Shown: positions 42,789-50,356 of the stretch, piece after piece
Layout of the letters: each line of letters begins with the position of its first letter
Position numbering within the stretch: the first letter of the stretch is position 1
Assembly (NCBI RefSeq): GCF_009765735.1
Contig: NZ_LMUW01000207.1
Location: 272,046-326,625 of the forward strand
Length of the DNA stretch: 54,580 nucleotides
DNA from: Xenophilus sp. L33
GTDB lineage: Bacteria > Pseudomonadota > Gammaproteobacteria > Burkholderiales > Burkholderiaceae_C
Reading direction: 5' to 3'
Notes under the pieces: generated by a model
The model's input: only the letters and a program-made list of their open reading frames with translations
Database searches by the model: none
What the model was told of the DNA's origin: nothing
Position numbers and translations under genes: made by a program

Positions 42789-43703
42789 ATGAAGCCCCAG
42801 CAGTTGACGACCTTCCTCGCGGTGGCGGAGAACCGCAGCATCCGTGCCGCGGCGCGCGCCTTGCTCGTCTCGCAACCCGCGGTGACGCGCACCTTGCGCG
42901 AGCTCGAGCGCGATCTCGACATCGCCCTGGTGCGGCGCAGCGTGGCCGGCATCGAACTGACCGATGCCGGGATGGCATTCCAGGTGCGCGCCGGCCTGCT
43001 GCTGGCGGAAATGGATCGCGCCCGCGAGGAACTGCTGTTCATGAAGGAAGGCGGCCACGGCCATGTGACGGTGGCGATGACATCCACCGCCGGCATGACC
43101 CTGTTGCCCGCTGCGCTCGACGCCTTCACCCGGCGCATGCCGCAGGCACGCATCAGCATCACCGAGAGCGTGCCACCGGCCGCGCTGCGCAAGCTGCAGG
43201 ACGGTACACTGGATTTCGCGATCGCCAATTCGCTGGCGGACAGCCTGCCCTCGGAGTTCGAGCAGGAGCCGCTGTTCATGATGGACCTGGTCATCGGCGC
43301 CAGGACGAAGCACCCGATGTCAAAGGCGACGACCCTGACCGAGCTTCAAGACCAGCTCTGGGTGGTGCCGTCACGCAACCAGGATTTCTTCTCGCAGCTG
43401 TTCGTCTCCCGGGGGCTCGAAGTGCCTGCCCGCGTCCTCGAATGCGATTCCTTCGCCATCATGACTCATCTGATTGGGCGAACGGACTTGCTGGGTGTCT
43501 TCTCCGCCGCTTTGTTCGAGCAGGAACTGGTCCCGCGCGGCGTCGCGGCATTGCCCTTGCGCGACAGGCTCTCGCCGGTCGAGGTCGGCGCGCTCACATT
43601 GCGCAACAGCCGTTTCACGCCGACTGCGCAGTTCTTCATGGAATGTCTGAAGACGCGACCGCTGCCGCCCGGCATGCATCCGGTGAAGCGCCGCCGTCTG
43701 TGA
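42789..43703 (+). CDS. LysR-type regulator
   Basis: A 304-residue LysR regulator starting at ATG 42789; a frame 96 bases longer lacks support because LysR proteins begin MKPQQLTTFL. The helix-turn-helix is at residues 1-62 (VAENRSIRAAARALLVSQPA). The effector domain contains SMTSTAGMTLLPAAL and AIANSLADSLPSE. It is divergent from the Bug/DUF2817 operon and probably controls it. The 120-base divergent region has no clear palindrome. Confidence 0.92.
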   Translation: MKPQQLTTFLAVAENRSIRAAARALLVSQPAVTRTLRELERDLDIALVRRSVAGIELTDAGMAFQVRAGLLLAEMDRAREELLFMKEGGHGHVTVAMTSTAGMTLLPAALDAFTRRMPQARISITESVPPAALRKLQDGTLDFAIANSLADSLPSEFEQEPLFMMDLVIGARTKHPMSKATTLTELQDQLWVVPSRNQDFFSQLFVSRGLEVPARVLECDSFAIMTHLIGRTDLLGVFSAALFEQELVPRGVAALPLRDRLSPVEVGALTLRNSRFTPTAQFFMECLKTRPLPPGMHPVKRRRL

Positions 43704-43888
43704 TACCTCAAAAGACGCTGATATTGATCGTGTTACCACCTTCCACATATCGCTTGCTTCCTCGATGCTTCAAGAGGACACATCGCCGTTATCTGAGGAA
43801 GCCCAAGGCAAAAGGCCGTCGGTTTTTTCGTTGATGTTGAAGGTTCTTGAACCTCGGCTCCGCGTCCGAGAGTGGGCGGCTGATTGTT

Positions 43889-43903
43889 GATTGTTCGACA
43901 ATC
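43889..43903. promoter_or_regulatory. GntR-type operator before the amino-acid ABC operon
   Basis: GATTGT-TCG-ACAATC, a perfect palindrome with the TTGT-N3-ACAA core typical of FCD-type GntR operators. It lies 18 bases before the ATPase start. The likely ligand-sensing regulator is the GntR encoded last in the operon. Confidence 0.62.
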
Positions 43904-43921
43904 GCTATGATGGCGGCGTCC

Positions 43922-44698
43922 ATGACGTCGCCCATCCTCCAGATCCAGGCCCTCCACAAGCGATTTGGCGAACACGAGGTGCTGCGCGGCATCGACCTCG
44001 ACGTCCAGCCCGGCGACCGCATCGCCGTCATCGGATCGAGCGGATCGGGCAAGAGCACGCTGCTGCGCTGCCTCAATTTCATGGAGATGCCGACGTCGGG
44101 CCGCGTGGTGCTGAAGGGCCGCGCGATCGGCAACGGTGCGGGCCCCGACGGCACCGTGCGCTACGGCCAGGCCGAGCTGACCGAGGTGCGCAAGCAGATC
44201 GGCATGGTGTTCCAGCAGTTCAACCTCTTCCCGCACATGACGGTGCTGCAGAACGTCATGGAAGGGCTGGTCACGGTCCGGCGCATCGCGGCGAAGGATG
44301 CGCGCGAACGTGCCCTGCGCGAGTTGGGCAAGGTCGGGCTCACCGACAAGGCCGCGGCATATCCCGGCCATCTTTCCGGCGGGCAGCAGCAGCGCGTGGC
44401 CATCGCCCGCGCGCTGGCGATGGAGCCTGAGGTGCTGCTCTTCGACGAGCCGACCTCGTCGCTCGACCCGGAGCTGGTGGGCGAGGTGCTGTCGACCATC
44501 CTCGCGCTGGCCGACGAGGGCCGGACCTTGCTGCTGGTGACGCACGAGCTCGGCTTCGCCTACCACTTCGCCACCAAGGTGGTGTTCCTCGCCGACGGGC
44601 AGCTGCACGAAAGCGGCACGCCCGACGAGGTGCTCAAGCATCCGAAGCAGGAGCGCACGCGGCGCTTCCTCGAACGCTTCACCGCCTTCCATTTCTGA
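43922..44698 (+). CDS. Amino-acid ABC transporter ATPase (PAAT/GlnQ type)
   Basis: A 258-residue ATPase starting at ATG 43922 (an ATG at 43907 is an alternative). Walker A GSSGSGKST at 38-46, Q-loop FQQFNLFPHMT, signature LSGGQQQRVAIA, Walker B VLLFDEPTSSLDP, and switch His in VTHELGFA. The FPHMTVLQNV stretch marks the polar amino-acid subfamily. It is the first gene of a five-gene transport operon plus regulator. Confidence 0.94.
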   Translation: MTSPILQIQALHKRFGEHEVLRGIDLDVQPGDRIAVIGSSGSGKSTLLRCLNFMEMPTSGRVVLKGRAIGNGAGPDGTVRYGQAELTEVRKQIGMVFQQFNLFPHMTVLQNVMEGLVTVRRIAAKDARERALRELGKVGLTDKAAAYPGHLSGGQQQRVAIARALAMEPEVLLFDEPTSSLDPELVGEVLSTILALADEGRTLLLVTHELGFAYHFATKVVFLADGQLHESGTPDEVLKHPKQERTRRFLERFTAFHF

Positions 44699-44721
44699 AT
44701 CCCGCGGACTCCGGACCCTCC

Positions 44722-45675
44722 ATGCCAGCCGACCACGCACTCTCCCAGACCAGCTCCCAGGCCTACGCCCCGGACGAACGCAACGAGGCGGTGCTCGTCT
44801 ATCTCAACGGCCGCTTCGTGCCGCGCCACCAGGCCACCGTGTCGGTGTTCGACGCCGGCTACGTCTGCGGCGACGGTGTCTGGGAAGGCCTGCGGCTGGT
44901 GGAGGGCCGCATCGTGTCCTTCGACGCGCACATCGACCGCCTCTGGGAAGGCGCGAAATCCATCGCGCTCGACATCGGTCTCGACAAGGACGGCATCCGT
45001 AAGGTGGTCACCGACACCTTCCTGCGCAACGGCATGCGCGACGGCGCCCATGCGCGGCTGATGATCACCCGGGGCGTGAAGAAGACGCCCAACCAGGACC
45101 CGCGCTTCATCATCGGCGGCGCCACCATCGTCTGCGTGGCCGAACACAAGGTCGTGACGCCCGAGGCCAAGCGCCAGGGCCTGAAGCTCTTCACCTCGAC
45201 CTTCCGCTGCAGCGGCCCCGACGTCTTCGACTTGCGGCTGAATTCGCACAGCCGGCTCAACCTGATCCAGGCGCTGATCCAGGCGATCCAGGCCGGCGCC
45301 GACGAAGCGCTGATGCTCGACCCGCACGGCTTCGTGTCGAGCTGCAACTCCACCAACTTCTTCATCGTGCGCGACGGCGCGCTGTGGACATCGAGCGGGC
45401 GCTACTGCTTCAACGGCATCACGCGCGGCACCCTCGTGCGCCTGGCGCGCGAAGCGGGCATGCCGGTATTCGAAGGCGACTTCACGCTGGCCGAGGCCTA
45501 CGCGGCCGACGAGGCCTTCGTCACTGGCACGCTGGCCGGCCTCACGCCGGTGCAGTCGATCGACGGCCGCGGCCTGGCGCCCGGCGGCCCCGTGACGCAG
45601 CGCCTCGACGCGATCTACCGCGACTACCTCACGCGTCCGGACGCCGCCCATTTCGCGCTGCCGGCCGCGGCCTGA
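44722..45675 (+). CDS. Aminotransferase-class-IV-fold protein lacking the expected PLP lysine
   Basis: A 317-residue protein of the branched-chain/D-amino-acid aminotransferase fold (class IV). Landmarks: NGRFVPRHQATVSVFDAGYV (29-48), GDGVWEGLRL (50-59), and the PLP-phosphate region GFVSSCNSTNFFIVRDG, with TGTLAGLTPVQSIDG near the C-terminus. The Schiff-base lysine should lie near residue 172, aligned with the CDIKSLN motif of D-amino-acid transaminases. Here it is Arg172 (FDLRLNSH), with Arg178 as the next basic residue. Lys155 is the last lysine; the final 160 residues have none. So it is either inactive as a transaminase or uses PLP without the usual link. It sits between ATPase and receptor genes. 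Confidence 0.85.
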   Translation: MPADHALSQTSSQAYAPDERNEAVLVYLNGRFVPRHQATVSVFDAGYVCGDGVWEGLRLVEGRIVSFDAHIDRLWEGAKSIALDIGLDKDGIRKVVTDTFLRNGMRDGAHARLMITRGVKKTPNQDPRFIIGGATIVCVAEHKVVTPEAKRQGLKLFTSTFRCSGPDVFDLRLNSHSRLNLIQALIQAIQAGADEALMLDPHGFVSSCNSTNFFIVRDGALWTSSGRYCFNGITRGTLVRLAREAGMPVFEGDFTLAEAYAADEAFVTGTLAGLTPVQSIDGRGLAPGGPVTQRLDAIYRDYLTRPDAAHFALPAAA

Positions 45676-45719
45676 ACGCCCTTCATCTTCCCTTTCCTCC
45701 ATCCTTTCATCGGAACACC

Positions 45720-46559
45720 ATGAACGCCCAGCTCTCGTTCCTGCGCCGTGCCCTCGCGGTCACGCTCGCCGCCACCCTGTCGCTCGGCAGCCTCGCCGTG
45801 TCAGCGCAGACCTTGCAGAAGGTCAAGTCGGCGGGCGAGCTGCGCATCGGCGTCGCGCCCGGCGACCCCTGGTACTTCCACGATCCCGCCACCGACCAAT
45901 GGACTGGGCTCGGCGTGCTGCTGGGCCAGCAGGTCGCCAAGGAGATGGGCGTGAAGATGACGCCGGTCGAAACCACCTGGGGCAACAGCGTCGCCGCGCT
46001 GCAGTCGGGCCAGATCGACGCGATGTTCGTGCTCGACGCCACCGACGAGCGCAGGAAGGCGCTCGCCTTCCCGGCCAACCCGCTGCTCTGGTACGCCCAG
46101 GGCGTGCTCACCCGTGACAACCTGGTGGCGAAGAACTGGTCCGACCTCGACAAGCCCGAAATCCGCATCGGCGTCGCGCTGGGCACCGCCACCGACCGCG
46201 ACCTGACCGTGCGGCTGCCCCACGCGAAGATCGAGCGCTTCACCAACACCGACGAGACCGTCGCCGCCTTCATGTCGGGCCGGGTCGACGCCATCGGCTT
46301 CTACCACCCGGCGCTGGTCATCGCCTATTCGAAGATCCGCAAGGGAAAGGTCCAGGTGCCGCAGCCGGTGGTCGCGCTGCCGACCAGCGTGGGCATCCGG
46401 CGCGAGTCCGACACCGCCTTCCGCGACCAGCTCGACACGATCATCGGCAAGCTCTACAAGTCGGGCCAGACGCAGGCGCTTTACGCGCAGTACCTCAAGA
46501 CGAAGAACATCGACCCCGCCACGGTGCCCGGCGTGATGAAGGAAACGCTGGGTCAGTGA
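45720..46559 (+). CDS. Periplasmic amino-acid receptor (family 3)
   Basis: A 279-residue solute-binding protein with a Sec signal peptide (ALAVTLAATLSLGSLAVSAQ). The family 3 hallmark GELRIGVAPGDPWYFHDP is at about residues 39-56, then GLGVLLGQQVAKEMGVKMTP and LQSGQIDAMFVLDATDERRK. No lipobox. It is the receptor of the amino-acid transporter encoded on both sides. Confidence 0.93.
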   Translation: MNAQLSFLRRALAVTLAATLSLGSLAVSAQTLQKVKSAGELRIGVAPGDPWYFHDPATDQWTGLGVLLGQQVAKEMGVKMTPVETTWGNSVAALQSGQIDAMFVLDATDERRKALAFPANPLLWYAQGVLTRDNLVAKNWSDLDKPEIRIGVALGTATDRDLTVRLPHAKIERFTNTDETVAAFMSGRVDAIGFYHPALVIAYSKIRKGKVQVPQPVVALPTSVGIRRESDTAFRDQLDTIIGKLYKSGQTQALYAQYLKTKNIDPATVPGVMKETLGQ

Positions 46560-46593
46560 GCGCGGCAACGGTGGCGTAGCGAGGCAGCGCGGC

Positions 46594-47274
46594 ATGAACT
46601 ACCAGTGGGACTTCAGCGGTGTCTGGGCGCACCGCGACATGCTCCTAGCCGGCTTCGTCGGCACCCTGAAGATCGCCGCGGTGGCGATCGCTGTGGGCGT
46701 GGTCTTCGGCGTGGTGCTCGCGGCGCTGCGGCTGTCGGGCCGGCGATGGCTTTCGCTGCCGGCCCTGTGGTTCATCGAGTTCTATCGCAACACGCCGCCG
46801 CTGGTGCACTTCTTCTGGGCCTTCTATGCGCTGCCGGTGCTCATCGGCGTCAGCCTCGACCCCTACGTGGCGGCGATCGTCGCGCTGTCGACGCAGTCGG
46901 GTGCCTTCTTCGCCGAGGTGTTTCGCGGCGGCGTGGTGTCGGTTGAGCGCGGCCAGTGGGAAGGAGCGCGCGCCATCGGCATGAAGCCGCACCAGGCGCT
47001 GCGCCGGGTGGTGCTGCCGCAGGCCATGGCGCGCATGCTGCCGCCCTTCATCGAACGCGCCTTCGAGCTGATCAAGACCACGGCGCTGGCGTCGACCCTG
47101 GCCTATGCCGACCTGCTGTACGAGGCGATGCAGGTCAACTCGATCACCTTCCGGCCGCTCGAGGTCTACACCGTGGTCGCCGCGATCTTCTTCCTGACGC
47201 TGCTGGTGCTGAGCATCGGCGCGCGGGCGATCGAACATCGCCTGGGCCTGCCGGCCCGGCCGCAGGAAGGCTGA
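46594..47274 (+). CDS. Amino-acid ABC permease 1
   Basis: A 226-residue HisMQ-type permease with four to five membrane helices. The coupling loop QWEGARAIGMKPHQALRRVV lies at about residues 118-137. WFIEFYRNTPPLVHFFW is a conserved motif of the class. It pairs with the next gene as a heterodimer. Confidence 0.94.
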   Translation: MNYQWDFSGVWAHRDMLLAGFVGTLKIAAVAIAVGVVFGVVLAALRLSGRRWLSLPALWFIEFYRNTPPLVHFFWAFYALPVLIGVSLDPYVAAIVALSTQSGAFFAEVFRGGVVSVERGQWEGARAIGMKPHQALRRVVLPQAMARMLPPFIERAFELIKTTALASTLAYADLLYEAMQVNSITFRPLEVYTVVAAIFFLTLLVLSIGARAIEHRLGLPARPQEG

Positions 47275-47280
47275 GCGGCC

Positions 47281-47949
47281 ATGGACTTCAGCTGGGACTT
47301 CTCCGCCGTCCTGCAGGACTGGCCCGTACTGCTCCGGGGCGTGGGCGTCACGGCCGGCCTGTGGGCGATCGCCTTTCCGGCGGCCATGCTGCTCGGCGTG
47401 CTGATCGCCCTCGCTGCCCGCTCGACCCGGCCGCTCCTCGGTGCGGTCGCACGCGGCTACATGGAGCTGTTCCGCAACATTCCCATCCTGATCCAGCTGG
47501 TGTGGTTCTTCTTCGCTCTGCCGATCCTTACCGGCGTGCAGCTGAGCCCCTACGTGGCGGCGCTGCTGGCGCTCACGCTCAACGCGTCGGCGTACTGCTC
47601 GGAGATCTTCCGCGGCGGCATCGCCTCGCTGCCCAAGGGCCAATGGGAAGGCGCGCTCGCCATCGGCATGAGCCGCTCGCAGATGCTGCGCCGCGTGGTG
47701 CTGCCGCAGGTGCTCAAGCGCATGCTGCCGGCCTTCACGAACCGCGGCATCGAGCTGGCGAAGAACACCTCGATCGCCTCGGTAATCGCGGTGCACGAAC
47801 TGATGTATCAGGGACGCGCGCTCAGCGCCGCGTCGTACAGGCCGCTCGAGATGCTCACCGCCGTGGCCGTGATCTATTTCGTCCTAATCTATCCTGGCGC
47901 CTACGCCGCCAGCCGGCTCGAAAAGCGGCTGGCCCTGCGCGGCACCTGA
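47281..47949 (+). CDS. Amino-acid ABC permease 2
   Basis: A 222-residue HisMQ-type permease. ELFRNIPILIQLVWFFFALP matches the permease 1 motif, and QWEGALAIGMSRSQMLRRVV is the coupling loop. It begins 6 bases after permease 1 and ends 35 bases before the GntR gene. Confidence 0.94.
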   Translation: MDFSWDFSAVLQDWPVLLRGVGVTAGLWAIAFPAAMLLGVLIALAARSTRPLLGAVARGYMELFRNIPILIQLVWFFFALPILTGVQLSPYVAALLALTLNASAYCSEIFRGGIASLPKGQWEGALAIGMSRSQMLRRVVLPQVLKRMLPAFTNRGIELAKNTSIASVIAVHELMYQGRALSAASYRPLEMLTAVAVIYFVLIYPGAYAASRLEKRLALRGT

Positions 47950-47984
47950 ACGCACGGCGCTGCTGCAGCCAAACCAGATCCGCG

Positions 47985-48680
47985 ATGACGACTCCCACCC
48001 TTCCCGAATTCGCGCCCGCGCCGGCGGCCACCCGGCGCGACTATGTCGCGCACACCTTGCGCACCGCGATCCTCGCCGGCCAGATCGCGCCCGGCACGCA
48101 GCTCGTCGAGAGCCACTTCGCGACCCAGTTCGGCGTCAGCCGCGGCCTGCTGCGCGAAGCCATCCGCGAGCTCATCGAGACCGGCCTGGTCGTCAACCGG
48201 CCCTATGCCGGCACCTACGTCGCCGACATCGACGAGAAGACCATGAGCGACGTCTACGAGGTGCGCCGCATCATGGAGAAACAGGCCTTCATCCGGGTCT
48301 GGCCAAACCGCGACACAGGTTTTCGCGCCGAGATGGCGGCGCGCTACGCCGCGCTGGCCGAAGCCGTCGCCAGCCGGCAGTTCGAGCGCGAAAGCGCTGC
48401 AGAGGCCCATTTCCATGGCCTGGCTTACGAGCGCTGCGGCAACGCCCTTTTGCTCAACGTCTGGCAGCAGATGACGCAGAAGATCCAGCTCGGCTTCGCC
48501 ATGTGCCGGCTGGCGCACACGCCCAAACCCGACTATGCGGAGAACCACCGGCTCTTCCTCACGCTGGCGGTCGGGAACGACCTGAAAGCAATGCTGGAGG
48601 AGCTGGACGCGCATCTGCTGCGTGGTCTGTCGACGATTCGCACAGCGCTGCGCGCGACAGCGGAACGTGCAACTGATTGA
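47985..48680 (+). CDS. GntR-type regulator, FCD subfamily
   Basis: A 231-residue GntR regulator. Winged helix at residues about 15-80 (HTLRTAILAGQIAPGTQLVE, then GVSRGLLREAIRELIETGLV), and the helical FCD domain with the metal-binding histidines in EAHFHGLAYERC and AENHRLFLTLA. It closes the operon 35 bases after the second permease gene. The palindrome at 43889-43903 is a probable target, which would make the operon autoregulated and inducible by its amino acid or derivative. Confidence 0.93.
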   Translation: MTTPTLPEFAPAPAATRRDYVAHTLRTAILAGQIAPGTQLVESHFATQFGVSRGLLREAIRELIETGLVVNRPYAGTYVADIDEKTMSDVYEVRRIMEKQAFIRVWPNRDTGFRAEMAARYAALAEAVASRQFERESAAEAHFHGLAYERCGNALLLNVWQQMTQKIQLGFAMCRLAHTPKPDYAENHRLFLTLAVGNDLKAMLEELDAHLLRGLSTIRTALRATAERATD

Positions 48681-48986
48681 GAGTGCATTCGACATCGTCA
48701 TCGCTACGCACACATACAACGGGCTCACGCAGATTGCCAATCTTCACTTCGCCGCCGCGATACCAGCGCACATCCGTGGACACGTCGATTGGGATTCAGG
48801 CACACATAACACGTTCCGCGACACGCTAGTTGTTCCCGCTGCGCGCGTAGGCAGCGGCTTTGTCGAGTTCCGGACGGTCCAGGACTTGGCGTCGAACTCG
48901 ACAAGGACGTTCTCGCCCACTTAAGTTTCATCGAAGGGCCGGAGATCATCGGAATTCCGCGCCGCCGTAGCTGGGCCGTTGCTTGA
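48676..48986 (+). pseudogene. C-terminal fragment of an enolase-superfamily (mandelate racemase-like) gene
   Basis: The plus strand from about 48682 reads DIVIATHTYNGLTQIANLHF, then AAAIPAHIRGHVDWDSG and GFVEF. The last part, PDGPGLGVELDKDVLAHLSF, follows only after a change of frame at about 48868. These are the final barrel strand and C-terminal cap of mandelate racemase/muconate lactonizing enzymes (NLHxAAxxP and PxGPGLGVELDEDV). The rest of the gene is missing, so it is a truncated, frameshifted remnant placed directly after the GntR gene. Confidence 0.65.
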
Positions 48987-49032
48987 CGCCGATCACCGGC
49001 GATGGGTTTGCCGAGAACTAACGGAGACACGC

Positions 49033-49812
49033 ATGATCTTTTCTTGCCGCCGACTGGGTCGGCTGCCGAGCCTCTTGTCAGCCATGCTGGTCCCAATGGC
49101 ATTGACCCTAGCAGCCCCCGCGGCAAAGGCGGAATTCCCGGATCGTCCGCTCACTTTGGTCGTGCCTTTCGCCCCCGGCGGAGGCACCGACAATATTGCA
49201 CGAACCCTTGCGCGGGGCATGAGCGCCGATCTGGGCCAGCCCGTCGTCATCGACAATCGGGCCGGCGGTGGAACGATCATCGGCACCCTACGTAGCGCAC
49301 AGCAAGGCGGATGGCTACACGATGGTGATGGCGACCTTCGCGCGTGCAGTCAATCCTGCCTTGCATGCCAGCCTGCCCTATGACACTGACAAGGCCTTCG
49401 CGCCCGTTGCTTTGATCGGCCATTCGGCCAACGTGCTAGTGGTGAATCCCAAGCTCCCGTTTCATAGTGTCCAGGAGTTGCTCGCCTATGCAAAGGCCAA
49501 TCCGGGCAAGCTGAACTACGGTTCCACAGGCGTCGGGACCTCTGCGCATCTGGCTGGCGAATTGCTCAAGGATCTGGCAGGCATTGACATGACCCATGTC
49601 GCCTACAAGGGCGCAGCGCCCGCTGTCACGGATTTGCTCAGCGGGCAGATCCAGGTCATGCTGATCACCGCGGCAAGCGCGACCTCCTATGTCAAGAGCG
49701 GCCAGCTTCGTGCCTTGGCCGTGACCTCGGCCAAGCGATCCCCTGCCTTTCCCGATCTGCCGACTCTGGCCGAGGCCGGTGTGCCTGGCTACACTCAAAT
49801 GAACGCCCTGCC
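49033..49812 (+). pseudogene. Frameshifted, truncated Bug-type receptor
   Basis: From ATG 49033 the frame has a signal peptide and FPDRPLTLVVPFAPGGGTDN, IARTLARGMSADLGQPVVI, DNRAGGGTIIGT, a perfect Bug N-terminus. At about 49288-49291 it shifts: the family sequence continues in another frame as VAHSKADGYTMVMATFARAV, LNYGSTGVGTSAHLAGELLK, DMTHVAYKGAAPAVTDLLSG and PTLAEAGVPGYTQ. The last 60-70 residues of the family are missing. Together with the racemase fragment it looks like the remains of an uptake and racemization operon. Confidence 0.82.
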
Positions 49813-50011
49813 CGGGTCGAGGATTCGCTTTCGAGCGCTTTCGCAGGCCACATTGGGGATAAGCGCGCCACCGTCAGACTGCACGTTTTCAGCGCCGATG
49901 CGCAAAATTTGCCAGCCTGGATACCTTGGTTGTCTCGAAGGCCACGCCGTGGGAACGCTGCGCGTCAGGGACATCGAGCAGCGACAGTTCGCAATTCACC
50001 GAATGCTCGCG

Positions 50012-50356
50012 TTAGAAGGGGATGTCGTCGTCCTCCTGGGCCTGTGCGCGAGGTGGTAGTGCGCCGCTATCCCGGCGAAAGCCTGCGGGCGTTTGAGCCG
50101 TTGTGCTCGGCAAGTTCGGATCGGGTGATGGGTCGCGCGCTGGCGCGTTCGCGCCCGCGGTCGAGCCGACCCCGTCCAGGGCGGCTTTGAGCGCTGCTTC
50201 GACGGCGTCGATGCGCTCCTTGCAGATCCTGTAGGCCTCGACGGATTCGGCCACGATCGTCAGCAGGTCGTCGATGTTCGGTTCGGTTTGGTCGCGCAGC
50301 GTCTCGGCGTGCTGCTGCAGCACGCCGTAGGCATCGCGGAAGGTCCGCTGGGTCAT
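50012..50356 (-). CDS. xseB: XseB-like exonuclease VII small subunit with SSB-type tail
   Basis: A 114-residue protein. The first 60 residues match the XseB helical hairpin (FRDAYGVLQQHAETLRDQTE, then LTIVAESVEAYRICKERIDA). A Pro/Ala/Ser/Gln linker of about 50 residues ends in EDDDIPF at the C-terminus, identical to the tip of single-stranded DNA-binding protein (DDDIPF). In SSB that tip recruits RecQ, RecJ, exonuclease I, PriA and others. Usual XseB proteins (about 80 residues) lack it. The start overlaps the XseA stop (ATGA). A role in bringing exonuclease VII or SSB partners to single-stranded DNA is inferred. Confidence 0.85.
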   Translation of the reverse strand: MTQRTFRDAYGVLQQHAETLRDQTEPNIDDLLTIVAESVEAYRICKERIDAVEAALKAALDGVGSTAGANAPARDPSPDPNLPSTTAQTPAGFRRDSGALPPRAQAQEDDDIPF

